Shown here: positions 1 to 7,613 of the stretch, piece after piece
How the letters are laid out: every line of letters begins with the position of its first letter
Numbering within the stretch: the first letter of the stretch is position 1
Source: Streptomyces gelaticus
GTDB lineage: Bacteria; Actinomycetota; Actinomycetes; Streptomycetales; Streptomycetaceae
Reading direction: 5' to 3'
Length of the DNA: 43,757 nucleotides
NCBI RefSeq assembly: GCF_014649535.1
Contig: NZ_BMTF01000037.1
Location: 1 to 43,757 of the forward strand
Notes under the pieces: generated by a model
Seen by the model: only the letters and a program-made list of their open reading frames with translations
The model's database searches: none
Told to the model about the DNA's origin: nothing
Program-made: the position numbers and the translations under genes

Positions 1-170
1 TCGATGCCGATCGGGAAGACCAGCGAGAAGTCCCCGAAGCCCTTCTGGAGGGCGAGCTCACGCACCGCCGCGTACGATCCCGCGAATCCGATCGCGGCGA
101 TGAGCACCGCACCGGCGACCACGAGACCGATGAGTATCCGGTGGGTGCGTGTCAGCTGCATCGCGGCCAC
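1..170 (-). CDS. DUF2637 family membrane protein, N-terminal part only
   Basis: The reading frame runs off the left edge, so only the first 55 or so residues are seen. A hydrophobic segment (ILIGLVVAGAVLIAAIGFAG) is followed by SYAAVRELA and a phenylalanine-rich stretch ending FPIGI, which I recognise as the start of DUF2637 (SpdA/SpdB-like) multi-pass membrane proteins of Streptomyces. Their function is not established; some relatives are plasmid-transfer associated. I choose the GTG at 170 because a GAGGGG element lies 7 bases upstream; an in-frame ATG at 161 is the alternative. The family assignment rests on a short stretch. Confidence 0.6.
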   Translation of the reverse strand, partial: MAAMQLTRTHRILIGLVVAGAVLIAAIGFAGSYAAVRELALQKGFGDFSLVFPIGI

Positions 171-308
171 CCGCGTTCCCCTCCCCGTTCTCCCGTATCC
201 GGCGTCGTGTTCCGGCGCCGTGCTTCGACGTCCTGTTCGGCGTCCTGCTGCGAATTCTGGCGGGCACAGCCTGGCACACGGGAACGCGGCGTGTTGCGTG
301 GGGAGGGG

Positions 309-343
309 CGAAGCCCGGCGCTCGGGGGGAGCGCCGGGCTTCG
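309..343 (-). terminator. Strong hairpin downstream of the first DUF3558-like gene
   Basis: A perfect 14-bp inverted repeat (309-322 pairs with 330-343) with a 7-base G-rich loop lies about 60 bases past the lipoprotein stop codon on the minus strand. There is no clear U tract, as is usual in Streptomyces terminators. It separates the lipoprotein gene from the DUF2637 gene. Confidence 0.7.
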
Positions 344-405
344 TCGAGCCGCCTCTGGGCAGGGGTGTTGCTCGGGCTGTCCGGCGGATCAGGGCCGAAC
401 GGGTC

Positions 406-1269
406 CTAGCTCGTCTTCTTGACGGACGACTTGTTGGCGGAGGTCTTCCTGTTCGTCGACTTGCCGTCCGAGGAGTCCTTGTCGGAGGACTTGGGGGAGT
501 CCTCCTTGTCCGTGGCCTTCTCGCTCGGAGCGGTCGAGCCGGACGGCTTGTCCGACTCCGTGCCGGCGACGGCGGCCACCGCTTCCTTGGCCGCCTTCTC
601 GGCGCCCTTCAGGATGTCGGTGGCGGAGGGGGTCTTCGCGCCCGCGTAACCCGCGCCGTTGTAGGTGAGGGTGACGACGACGTTCTCGGTCCGGGCCACG
701 ATCGTCGCGTACTTGAAGTCCTCTTTGGTCTTGCTGAGGTCGTAGGTGATTTTGGTGGCCTGCTCGCCGATGCCGCTGACGGGCGCCTCGGCGATCTTCT
801 TGGCGCCCTCGGCCACCTTGGCCTTGGCGACCTGCTTGTCGAAGTCCTGCCGGGCGCGCTCGGCGCCGCTGCCCAGGGACTGGTCCGAGTCGAAGCGGGT
901 GAAGCCGACGTCGAGCCAGCGGTACTGCGAGCCCTTCACGCCGTTGTCGTCGAGGCCGTTCCAGGAGCAGCCGGCGCGGTACGAGGTGTCGCTGGAGGTG
1001 GCGGCCGTTCCGCTCTTGGACTTCGCCGAGGGAACCAGGGAGGTCACCGTCTTCTTGGCGATCGACTTGCACGGGTCGGGCAGCGCGGCGAACTTCGCGG
1101 GCTCGACGGTCGGTTCCGCCTTCTTGCTCGCGCTCGCCGATGCGGACGACTCGGACGAGTCCGGTTCCTTCTTGTCGCCGGAGTCCGACGAGCAGCCGGC
1201 GACGACGAGCATCACCGGGACGGCGGCGCAGGCGAGTATGCGGGAGAGTCGCGGGGCTGAACGGTGCAT
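406..1269 (-). CDS. DUF3558-like secreted lipoprotein
   Basis: 287 residues. The N-terminus is a lipoprotein signal peptide with a lipobox ending VVAGC, then a charged Ser/Lys/Glu linker. The mature domain starts around LPDPCKSIAKKTV and has a second cysteine in a GCSW motif, the cysteine spacing seen in DUF3558 proteins. The C-terminal 50 residues are a low-complexity Lys/Ser/Asp tail. The ATG at 1269 is chosen because the signal peptide starts there and GAAGGA precedes it; the longer frame upstream is proline/arginine-rich and unlikely to be translated. Probably anchored on the outer face of the membrane; function unknown. It resembles the next gene upstream, so the two are likely paralogues. 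Confidence 0.75.
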   Translation of the reverse strand: MHRSAPRLSRILACAAVPVMLVVAGCSSDSGDKKEPDSSESSASASASKKAEPTVEPAKFAALPDPCKSIAKKTVTSLVPSAKSKSGTAATSSDTSYRAGCSWNGLDDNGVKGSQYRWLDVGFTRFDSDQSLGSGAERARQDFDKQVAKAKVAEGAKKIAEAPVSGIGEQATKITYDLSKTKEDFKYATIVARTENVVVTLTYNGAGYAGAKTPSATDILKGAEKAAKEAVAAVAGTESDKPSGSTAPSEKATDKEDSPKSSDKDSSDGKSTNRKTSANKSSVKKTS

Positions 1270-1469
1270 GGTTCCTTCACTCGGGTGGCGCGGCGGGCGG
1301 GCTGCCAGGCGGTCGGGCGGGTGGTCGGCAGGTGTTCCGGAGGGTGGCCCGGAAGATGCTCCGGAGGGTTTCCGGAGGGCCACGGTACGACGGACCGGGA
1401 CCGGATGCCGCCTCGGCCGGGGTCCCGGCGACCGGTGGCGACGCGTGCCAGGGGCGCCCGGGACGGGGT

Positions 1470-2411
1470 TCATTCGCTGAACTCGTCGACCAGCTGCCGG
1501 GCCAGTGCCTGGGCCTTCTCCTGCAGTTCCTTGCTCTCGGGGACCACGGTGGAGACGGTCGGCTGCTCGGTGAAGTCGACGGTCACGATGACGTTCGATG
1601 TGCGGAATACCACGCTCACCGTGCGGTGCTGTGCGGTGGAACCTGCCCGGGTGAGCAGATCGTTCAGAAATGCGCTGTCACCGAGGTCGTCGAGGACGCG
1701 CGGCTGGAGGTCGCCCGGGTCTTCGTCGGTGTTCGTGACGCCGTCGGTGTCCCCGGTGTCCCCGGTGTCCCCGGTGTCCCCGGTGTTTCCGGCGTCGTCG
1801 GTGCTTCCGGTCTCGCTGCTTCCGGCTTCGGAGGAGAGGCCGGTCAGGGCGTGCGAGGGGGCGTCGGAGCCGGAGGTGGTGGCGTCGTCGTCGGAAGCCG
1901 CGGGGTGCGTCGGCTTCTTCGTGTCCTTTGCCTTCTCCGTGCTGCTGTCCGCGGCGTCGGGGGTCGGGGAGGGCGAGGACAGACCGGCGGCGGTCTCCTT
2001 CTTCGTGTACACCTCGCGGGCGCGGTCGTCGTCGCTCACCGCGGGGTCGTAGGACACGACACGCTCGAAGTCGATGGACAGGGAGCGTGAGGAGGAGGGG
2101 CCCTCGGACTTCCAGCGGCAGCCGACCCGGCGGTCGGTGTTGTAGGTGACGGCGGCGGTGCCCTCGTACACCTTCTTCTGCTGTTCCTCGGACAGTTCGG
2201 CGGCGCCCGGGAGCAGGTCCTTCAGCGTCGACGTCGCGATGGCGCGACAAGGGTCGGGAAGTGTCTGGTACTTGCCGGGGGCCGCTGCGGTGACGGCTGT
2301 CTCGCCGGACTTGCCGTCGCCGACGGAATCATCGGTTCCGGTGTCGGCGCTGCAGCCGACGACGAGCGATGCCAGCAGCGCGGTGCCGGATACATAGGCC
2401 ATTCGTCGCAC
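1470..2411 (-). CDS. Second DUF3558-like lipoprotein with Gly-Asp-Thr repeat linker
   Basis: 313 residues. A short signal sequence ends in a lipobox-like SLVVGC. The domain shares LPDPCRAI and GCRW blocks with the neighbouring lipoprotein, but has a long insert rich in Ser, Thr and Asp that includes four tandem TGD units (residues about 222-235). The final 75 residues (TVSVVFRTSNVIVTVDF) are a predicted beta-rich segment. The GTG at 2411 is preferred because AGGGAG lies 9 bases before it; an ATG at 2402 would also keep the signal sequence. Function unknown. The DNA for the TGD linker is a 9-bp tandem repeat that could vary in length. Confidence 0.7.
   Translation of the reverse strand: MRRMAYVSGTALLASLVVGCSADTGTDDSVGDGKSGETAVTAAAPGKYQTLPDPCRAIATSTLKDLLPGAAELSEEQQKKVYEGTAAVTYNTDRRVGCRWKSEGPSSSRSLSIDFERVVSYDPAVSDDDRAREVYTKKETAAGLSSPSPTPDAADSSTEKAKDTKKPTHPAASDDDATTSGSDAPSHALTGLSSEAGSSETGSTDDAGNTGDTGDTGDTGDTDGVTNTDEDPGDLQPRVLDDLGDSAFLNDLLTRAGSTAQHRTVSVVFRTSNVIVTVDFTEQPTVSTVVPESKELQEKAQALARQLVDEFSE
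1746..1790 (-). repeat. 9-bp tandem repeat inside the lipoprotein gene
   Basis: Four perfect copies of GGTGTCCCC plus one degenerate copy, read on the plus strand. On the coding strand they encode the repeated Gly-Asp-Thr linker. Copy number is a multiple of three bases, so slippage would change linker length without a frameshift. Confidence 0.85.
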
Positions 2412-2572
2412 GGCCCTGGGCTCCCTTCGTGCGAAAAACGGTTGCCGCTCGATGGCGACCGGTGGACACAATGTGTATCGCACGCGCCGCTGTGATTGCC
2501 GGTCGACCGACTCGTTTGCCGACCTTGGCACCGGTTTTGCGCTTTCAGACTTTTCGGGGGAATCGAGGAACT

Positions 2573-3766
2573 ATGTCTTATGTAGAGGTGCCGGGGGCGA
2601 AGGTCCCCATCCGCATGTGGGCCGACCCGGCTTCGGTCGAGGACGTCGCGATGCAACAGCTGCGCAATGTGGCCACGCTGCCCTGGATCAAGGGTCTCGC
2701 CGTCATGCCGGACGTCCATTTCGGCAAGGGGGCGACGGTCGGTTCGGTGATCGCGATGCAGGGCGCGGTCTGTCCTGCGGCGGTCGGGGTGGACATCGGC
2801 TGCGGAATGTCCGCGGTGAAGACCTCGCTGACGGCCAATGACCTGCCGGGCGACCTGTCCCGGCTCCGGTCGAAGATCGAGCAGGCCATTCCGGTGGGCC
2901 GCGGGATGCACGACGAGGCCGTGGCGCCGGACCAGCTCTACGGCTTCCGGGCGCCGGGCTGGGACGACTTCTGGGGACGGTTCGACGGGGTGGCCGATGC
3001 GGTCAAGTTCCGTCAGGAACGGGCCACGAAGCAGATGGGAACGCTCGGATCGGGCAACCATTTCATCGAGTTCTGCCTCGACGAGGCGGGTTCGGTCTGG
3101 CTGATGCTGCACTCCGGATCGCGGAACATCGGCAAGGAACTGGCCGATTTCCACATCGGGCAGGCGCAGAAGCTGCCGCACAACCAGGATCTGATCGACC
3201 GCGACCTGGCGGTGTTCATCGCCGACACCCCGCAGATGGCGGCGTACCGGAACGACCTGTTCTGGGCGCAGGAGTACGCGAAGTACAACCGCGCCATCAT
3301 GATGGCGCTCTTCCAGAACGTGGTCCGCAAGGAGTTCAAGAAGGCCAAGGTCACTTTCGAGCCGGTCATCTCCTGCCACCACAACTATGTGGCGGAGGAG
3401 CGGTACGAGGGTATGGACCTGCTGGTCACGCGGAAGGGCGCGATCCGTGCGGGGGCCGGGGACTTCGGGATCATCCCGGGTTCGATGGGCACCGGCTCGT
3501 ACATCGTGAAGGGCCTCGGGAACGAGAAGTCGTTCAACTCGGCCTCGCACGGCGCCGGCCGGAAGATGAGCCGGAACGCCGCGAAGCGGCGCTTCTCGAC
3601 GCGCGATCTGGAGGACCAGACGCGCGGTGTGGAGTGCCGTAAGGACTCCGGTGTCGTGGACGAGATTCCGGCCGCGTACAAGCCGATCGAGAAGGTCATC
3701 GAGCAGCAGCGGGACCTGGTGGAGGTCGTCGCGAAGCTCAAGCAGATCGTGTGCGTGAAGGGCTGA
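2573..3766 (+). CDS. rtcB: RtcB family RNA-splicing ligase
   Basis: 397 residues, close to the short bacterial RtcB class. RtcB joins RNA 2',3'-cyclic phosphate or 3'-phosphate ends to 5'-OH ends using GTP and Mn2+, through a guanylated histidine. The metal-site block GVDIGCGM (D74, C77), the GSGNH block (159-163), SCHHNY (267-272) and the guanylylation block SHGAGR with H326 are all intact, so the enzyme should be active. The ATG at 2573 follows GAGGA by a few bases; the upstream extension of the frame lacks RtcB similarity. No archease gene or RtcR-type sigma54 activator lies beside it. Natural substrates in Streptomyces are not obvious from context. Confidence 0.93.
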   Translation: MSYVEVPGAKVPIRMWADPASVEDVAMQQLRNVATLPWIKGLAVMPDVHFGKGATVGSVIAMQGAVCPAAVGVDIGCGMSAVKTSLTANDLPGDLSRLRSKIEQAIPVGRGMHDEAVAPDQLYGFRAPGWDDFWGRFDGVADAVKFRQERATKQMGTLGSGNHFIEFCLDEAGSVWLMLHSGSRNIGKELADFHIGQAQKLPHNQDLIDRDLAVFIADTPQMAAYRNDLFWAQEYAKYNRAIMMALFQNVVRKEFKKAKVTFEPVISCHHNYVAEERYEGMDLLVTRKGAIRAGAGDFGIIPGSMGTGSYIVKGLGNEKSFNSASHGAGRKMSRNAAKRRFSTRDLEDQTRGVECRKDSGVVDEIPAAYKPIEKVIEQQRDLVEVVAKLKQIVCVKG

Positions 3767-3826
3767 GGTCCGCTGCGCACGGCTGACGGAAGAGCCTCGG
3801 ACGCGGGTGGTGTGTCCGGGGTTCTT

Positions 3827-3857
3827 CTTTCTTTCTTTCTTTCCTGGTGTCTCCAGG
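3827..3857. repeat. CTTT tetranucleotide repeat and small hairpin
   Basis: CTTT is repeated four times (3827-3842), then comes a 5-bp inverted repeat (3843-3847 with 3853-3857). It lies between the convergent rtcB and SDR genes and is strikingly pyrimidine-rich and T-rich for this genome. It may contribute to termination from either side or be simple-sequence noise. Confidence 0.5.
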
Positions 3858-3910
3858 TCTTTCCCGGTCGCGCTTGTCTCCGGGCGCCCTGCTTTCTGCG
3901 GTCGCCGGGG

Positions 3911-4669
3911 TCAGCTGGTGCGGTGGACCTTGGAGTTGGAGGCCTGGGCGCGGGGGCGGACCACCAGGAGGTCGATGTTGACGTGGCTGGGCCGGGTGAC
4001 GGCCCAGGTGATGGTGTCGGCCACGTCGTCGGCGGTGAGGGGGGCGTCGACGCCCGCGTAGACCTTGGCCGCCTTCTCGGTGTCGCCGCGGAAACGTGTG
4101 GTGGCGAACTCCTCCGTCCTGACCATGCCGGGGGCGACCTCGATGACACGGACGGGGGTGCCGACGATCTCCAGGCGGAGGGTCTCGGCCAGGACGTGCT
4201 CGCCGTGCTTGGCGGCCACGTAACCGCCGCCGCCCTCGTAGGTGGAGAGGCCCGCGGTGGAGGAGAGGACCACGATCGTGCCGTCGCCGCTCCCGGTGAG
4301 GGCGGGGAGCAGGGCCTGGGTGACGTTGAGCGTGCCGATGACGTTCGTCTCGTACATCTGGCGCCAGTCGGCGGGGTCGCCGGTGGCGACGGGGTCGGCC
4401 CCGAGCGCGCCGCCCGCGTTGTTGACGAGGACGGCGAGGGTACGGAACGCCGTGGCGAACTCGTCCACCGCGGCGCGGTCGGTGACGTCCAGCGCGTAGG
4501 CCGTTGCCTGGTGGCCCGCCTCGTTGATCTCGGCGGCGAGCGCCTCGATGCGGTCCTTGCGGCGGGCGGTCAGTACGACGCGGTAGCCGGCTGCGGCCAG
4601 CTGCCGGGCGGTCGCGGCGCCGATGCCGCTGCTCGCTCCGGTGACGACGGCGATCGGGGTGGCGGCCAT
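3911..4669 (-). CDS. Classical short-chain dehydrogenase/reductase
   Basis: 252 residues, typical length for a classical SDR, soluble and NAD(P)-dependent. The Rossmann nucleotide motif GASSGIG is at 11-17, NNAG at 83-86, the catalytic serine is in LSSTAG near 136-137, and the YxxxK pair is Y150/K154. Arg36-Arg37 after the second strand suggests NADP(H) preference. This subgroup resembles YdfG/serine 3-dehydrogenase-like enzymes, but the substrate cannot be told. The start has GAGGAG six bases upstream. It sits 54 bases downstream of the YnfA-like gene on the same strand and may be co-transcribed with it. Confidence 0.9.
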   Translation of the reverse strand: MAATPIAVVTGASSGIGAATARQLAAAGYRVVLTARRKDRIEALAAEINEAGHQATAYALDVTDRAAVDEFATAFRTLAVLVNNAGGALGADPVATGDPADWRQMYETNVIGTLNVTQALLPALTGSGDGTIVVLSSTAGLSTYEGGGGYVAAKHGEHVLAETLRLEIVGTPVRVIEVAPGMVRTEEFATTRFRGDTEKAAKVYAGVDAPLTADDVADTITWAVTRPSHVNIDLLVVRPRAQASNSKVHRTS

Positions 4670-4723
4670 GGCGGACTCCTCGGACAGCTGATCGGTACCG
4701 GGCCAGGATAGGCAGGCGCGGGG

Positions 4724-5059
4724 TCAGTGGTTGCGAGGGGCGTACATGATCACGGCCATGCCGGCCAGGCAGATCAGCGCTCCGATCACATCCCACCGGT
4801 CGGGGCGGTAGCCGTCGGCGACCATGCCCCAGGCGATCGAGCCGGCGACGAAGACGCCGCCGTACGCGGCGAGGATGCGGCCGAACTCGCCGTCCGGCTG
4901 GAGCGTGGCGACGAAGCCGTAGGCGCCGAGGGCGAGGACGCCCGCCCCGATCCAGATCCAGCCCCGGTGCTCACGCACGCCCTGCCAGACCAGCCAGGCG
5001 CCCCCGATCTCGAAGAGTGCGGCGACGACGAACAGGGCGACGGAACGGGTGATGGGCAT
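4724..5059 (-). CDS. YnfA/UPF0060 family small membrane protein
   Basis: 111 residues with four predicted membrane helices: near 4-20, 33-52, 62-80 and 90-106. Family features include FEIGGAWLVWQ in helix 1, AAYGGVFVAGS in helix 3 and a DVIGALICLAGMAVIMY final helix. UPF0060/YnfA proteins are SMR-like and have been linked to small-molecule efflux in enterobacteria; the role in actinobacteria is unproven. No good ribosome binding site is visible before the ATG, so the start is mainly supported by family length. Confidence 0.88.
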   Translation of the reverse strand: MPITRSVALFVVAALFEIGGAWLVWQGVREHRGWIWIGAGVLALGAYGFVATLQPDGEFGRILAAYGGVFVAGSIAWGMVADGYRPDRWDVIGALICLAGMAVIMYAPRNH

Positions 5060-5204
5060 GGAGCCAGCGTTTCATGGGGGAAGCGAGGGGCCGAATGAGT
5101 GGGGGAGCATGACGAACCGGTCGGTGAATTCCTGAGCCCGGGTGGGTGGTGCGGGCCTCGTGGACGGTGATGCGGTCTCGCGGCCGGTGATGCGGATCCG
5201 GGGC

Positions 5205-6671
5205 TCATAGGGTGAGGGCGGCCCGCAGGTCCGCCGGGTCGGGGTGCTCGCTCGCCCAGGCGATATAGCCGTCGGGCCGGACGAGCAGGGCGGTGGTGCG
5301 GTTGCTCCGCCAGTGGGCGTGCACCAGCGGAGCCGGTGATGCCGGGGTGGCGGTGCCGGCGGGAGTGACGAGGACGAACGTCCCGTCGCGCAGCAGTTGG
5401 TGCAGACGGCCCTCGCGCAGGCTCAGGTCGGGGGCGCGCTTCGAGGTCAGGGGATGTGCGCCGCGCGGCGCCTGGTAGGCGATCGAGATGCCGGAGACCA
5501 GGCCGATGGCCTTGCCGGAGGCGGGCCGGACTATGGACAGCGCCGTGGCCGCGAGGGTTCTGACCGCCCGCTGGAGCGGGGTGCGGGCCATGGCGAGGCG
5601 GACGAGCGCGCCGCTGGAGCGGAGCACCTTCGTGCCGACCGGGTGCCGTTCGGCGTGGTAGCTGTCGAGGAGTGCCTCCGGGTCGGCCGTCCGTCCCCGC
5701 AGTACGGCGGCGAGCTTCCAGGAGAGATTGGCGGCGTCCTGAAGGCCGGTGTTCATGCCCTGGCCGCCCGCGGGCGAGTGGACGTGGGCGGCGTCCCCGG
5801 CGAGGAAGACCCGGCCGGTGCGGTAACGCGGAACTTGCCGTTCGTCGCTGTGGAAGCGGGAGATCCAGCGGGGATCGTGCATGCCGAAGTCGGTGCCGAG
5901 GGCGAGGCGGGCGATCTCGCGCACCTCTTCGAGATCGACGGGGTCGGAGGGGCTGCTGTCGGCGGCCTGGTGCCTGTGGCTCCACCCCATCACGCGGTAC
6001 CAGCCGTCGCCGAAGGGCACGATGAAGGCGAAGGTGTTCCCGCGGCCGTTGACCGTGAGGATGTCGTCCGGCTCCTCGGTGAGCCGGACATCGGCGAGGG
6101 CCATCGACCGGATCACGGATTTGCCGGGGAAGGGCAGCCCGAGCGCCTGGCGCACGGGGCTGCGCATACCGTCGGCGCCCACGAGATAGCGGGCGGTGAG
6201 AGTGGTCCGGCCGCCGTCCGGCTCGCGCAGTTCGGCCGTGACGGATTCCGATGCGGCGCTCTGGTGCAGCCCGGTCAGCTCCGTGTCGTACCGGAAGCGG
6301 ACCCCGGCGGTGCGGGCTCGGCGCTCCAGCAGCTGCTCCACCTCGTACTGCGGGGTGATCAGCACGAAGGGGAAGCGGGTGCGCAGCCGGTCGAGGTCGA
6401 GCGAGAGCCTGCCGAAGAAGCGCAGGGAGCTGAGGGGGGTGCCCGTCTTGATCAGCTCGTCGGCCAGGCCACGGCTGTCGAGCAGTTCGAGTGTGCGGGC
6501 GTGTACGGCGAAGGCGCGGGTCATATTGCTCGTCCGGTGCGGGCGGCGCTCCACGAGCGTCACGGAGACGCCCTGGGCGGCGAGATCTCCCGCGAGCAGC
6601 AGGCCGGTGGGGCCCGCGCCCACGACGAGTACGTCGACGAGCTCGGGTGCGGTGCTCGGGGTGGTGGTCAT
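5205..6671 (-). CDS. FAD-dependent aromatic monooxygenase (PheA/TfdB type)
   Basis: 488 residues. The N-terminal dinucleotide fold has VVGAGPTGLLLAG, the middle has the GADGMRS block, and the second FAD block reads GDAAHVHSPAGGQGMN, all diagnostic of group A flavoprotein hydroxylases. A short C-terminal thioredoxin-like remnant (LLVRPDGYIAW) matches PheA/TfdB and polyketide-tailoring relatives such as rifampin monooxygenase. The substrate is unknown; context suggests an aromatic xenobiotic or antibiotic. The ATG at 6671 has AGGAGG five bases upstream. It is divergent from a TetR gene, and several palindromes lie in the shared 125-bp region, so repression by that TetR with induction by substrate is likely. 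Confidence 0.92.
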   Translation of the reverse strand: MTTTPSTAPELVDVLVVGAGPTGLLLAGDLAAQGVSVTLVERRPHRTSNMTRAFAVHARTLELLDSRGLADELIKTGTPLSSLRFFGRLSLDLDRLRTRFPFVLITPQYEVEQLLERRARTAGVRFRYDTELTGLHQSAASESVTAELREPDGGRTTLTARYLVGADGMRSPVRQALGLPFPGKSVIRSMALADVRLTEEPDDILTVNGRGNTFAFIVPFGDGWYRVMGWSHRHQAADSSPSDPVDLEEVREIARLALGTDFGMHDPRWISRFHSDERQVPRYRTGRVFLAGDAAHVHSPAGGQGMNTGLQDAANLSWKLAAVLRGRTADPEALLDSYHAERHPVGTKVLRSSGALVRLAMARTPLQRAVRTLAATALSIVRPASGKAIGLVSGISIAYQAPRGAHPLTSKRAPDLSLREGRLHQLLRDGTFVLVTPAGTATPASPAPLVHAHWRSNRTTALLVRPDGYIAWASEHPDPADLRAALTL

Positions 6672-6710
6672 GGCTGCCTCCTGGGCCCGGTCATCGGCTG
6701 TCACCTTCAT

Positions 6711-6796
6711 GCCAACGAGCGTTGGTCAACGCTTGTTGGCAACGGTACTCCCGGCGCGGCTGGCATGTCAACGCACGTTGGCCTACATTTGTTGGC
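6711..6796. promoter_or_regulatory. Cluster of CAACG-N2-CGTTG operator-like palindromes
   Basis: The divergent region holds a near-perfect palindrome CCAACG-AG-CGTTGG (6712-6725), an adjacent imperfect copy (6727-6738), a second good copy CAACG-CA-CGTTG (6769-6780), and a degenerate fourth site (6781-6796) that abuts the TetR start codon. This is the expected layout for a TetR repressor controlling both itself and the divergent monooxygenase. Binding by the adjacent TetR is inference. Confidence 0.75.
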
Positions 6797-7369
6797 ATGA
6801 CAAAGCCCGCCACCGCGCCCCGCCGTTCGGATGCCACCAAGGCCGCGATTCTCGTAGCCGCGCGTGAGCGGTTCGCCGCCGACGGGTACGAGCGCGCCAC
6901 CATCCGGGCCATTGCCCGGGACGCCAGCATCGACCCGTCGATGGTCATGCGCTACTACGGCAACAAGGAGGGGCTGTTCGTCGCCGCCTCCGCGATCGAT
7001 CTGCGGATTCCCGAGCTGGGGGCGTTGCCGGGCAAGCACGTCGGGTCGGTGCTCGTCACGCACTTCCTCGACCGCTGGGAGAACGACGACGTGCTCACGG
7101 CCATGCTCAGGGTCGGTGTCACCAACGAAGCGGGCGCGGAGCGGATGAGGGCCGTGTTCGCCGAGCAGATCGGCGCGGTCACGGTCGGCGTCTGCCCCGT
7201 TCCGGCCGAAGCGGCCCACCGTGCGGCGCTCGTCGCCTCGCAGATACTCGGAATGGCGCTCGCGCGCTACGTGCTGCGGTTCGGGCCCGCCGTCGAGATG
7301 TCGCGCGATGAGGTGATCGCCTGGCTCGCGCCCACCGTCCAGCGCTACTTGACCGCCGAGACGCCGTAG
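6797..7369 (+). CDS. TetR family repressor divergent from the monooxygenase
   Basis: 190 residues. The N-terminal helix-turn-helix (about 12-58) contains RFAADGYERATIRAIA and SMVMRYYGNKEGLF, classic TetR_N features. The C-terminal ligand domain has MLRVGVTNEAGAERM, as in the TetR_C subgroup often annotated with multidrug or monooxygenase regulation. No ribosome binding site precedes the ATG at 6797. The operator-like repeats run right up to it, which suggests a leaderless transcript. It probably represses itself and the divergent flavin monooxygenase. Confidence 0.88.
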   Translation: MTKPATAPRRSDATKAAILVAARERFAADGYERATIRAIARDASIDPSMVMRYYGNKEGLFVAASAIDLRIPELGALPGKHVGSVLVTHFLDRWENDDVLTAMLRVGVTNEAGAERMRAVFAEQIGAVTVGVCPVPAEAAHRAALVASQILGMALARYVLRFGPAVEMSRDEVIAWLAPTVQRYLTAETP

Positions 7370-7527
7370 CCGGTCGGCAGGGCAGGCCTTGCTCATGGCC
7401 GCGTACGGACTCTGCGCCAGGCCGTCGCCGACCGTCTGCGGCTCCATCCGGCCGATCAGGCGTTGCGGGAGGCCACAGACGCGACCGCCGTGTGCGGTGC
7501 GACGGCTGCCGGGCCTTCGGACGCCGG

Positions 7528-7590
7528 CCCCGGGCGAGGCCGATTACGCGCCCCCGGCGAGGCTTATTACGCGCCATCCCCGGGCGAGGC
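7528..7590. repeat. Near-direct repeat in intergenic DNA
   Basis: Two copies of a roughly 25-bp unit of the form CCCGGGCGAGGC followed by a TTACGCGCC block lie head to tail, with a third partial copy of the first 12-13 bases at 7578-7590. The copies differ at a few positions. The 244-bp space from 7370 to 7613 lies between the convergent TetR and Mut7-C genes and shows nothing else convincing. Confidence 0.55.
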
Positions 7591-7613
7591 CGGCGCGTCA
7601 GCCCTCCCCGGAA

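Noticed and set aside
3385..4149. Frames opposite rtcB and the SDR gene
   Set aside because: Low-complexity, no domain, and fully covered by strong genes on the other strand.
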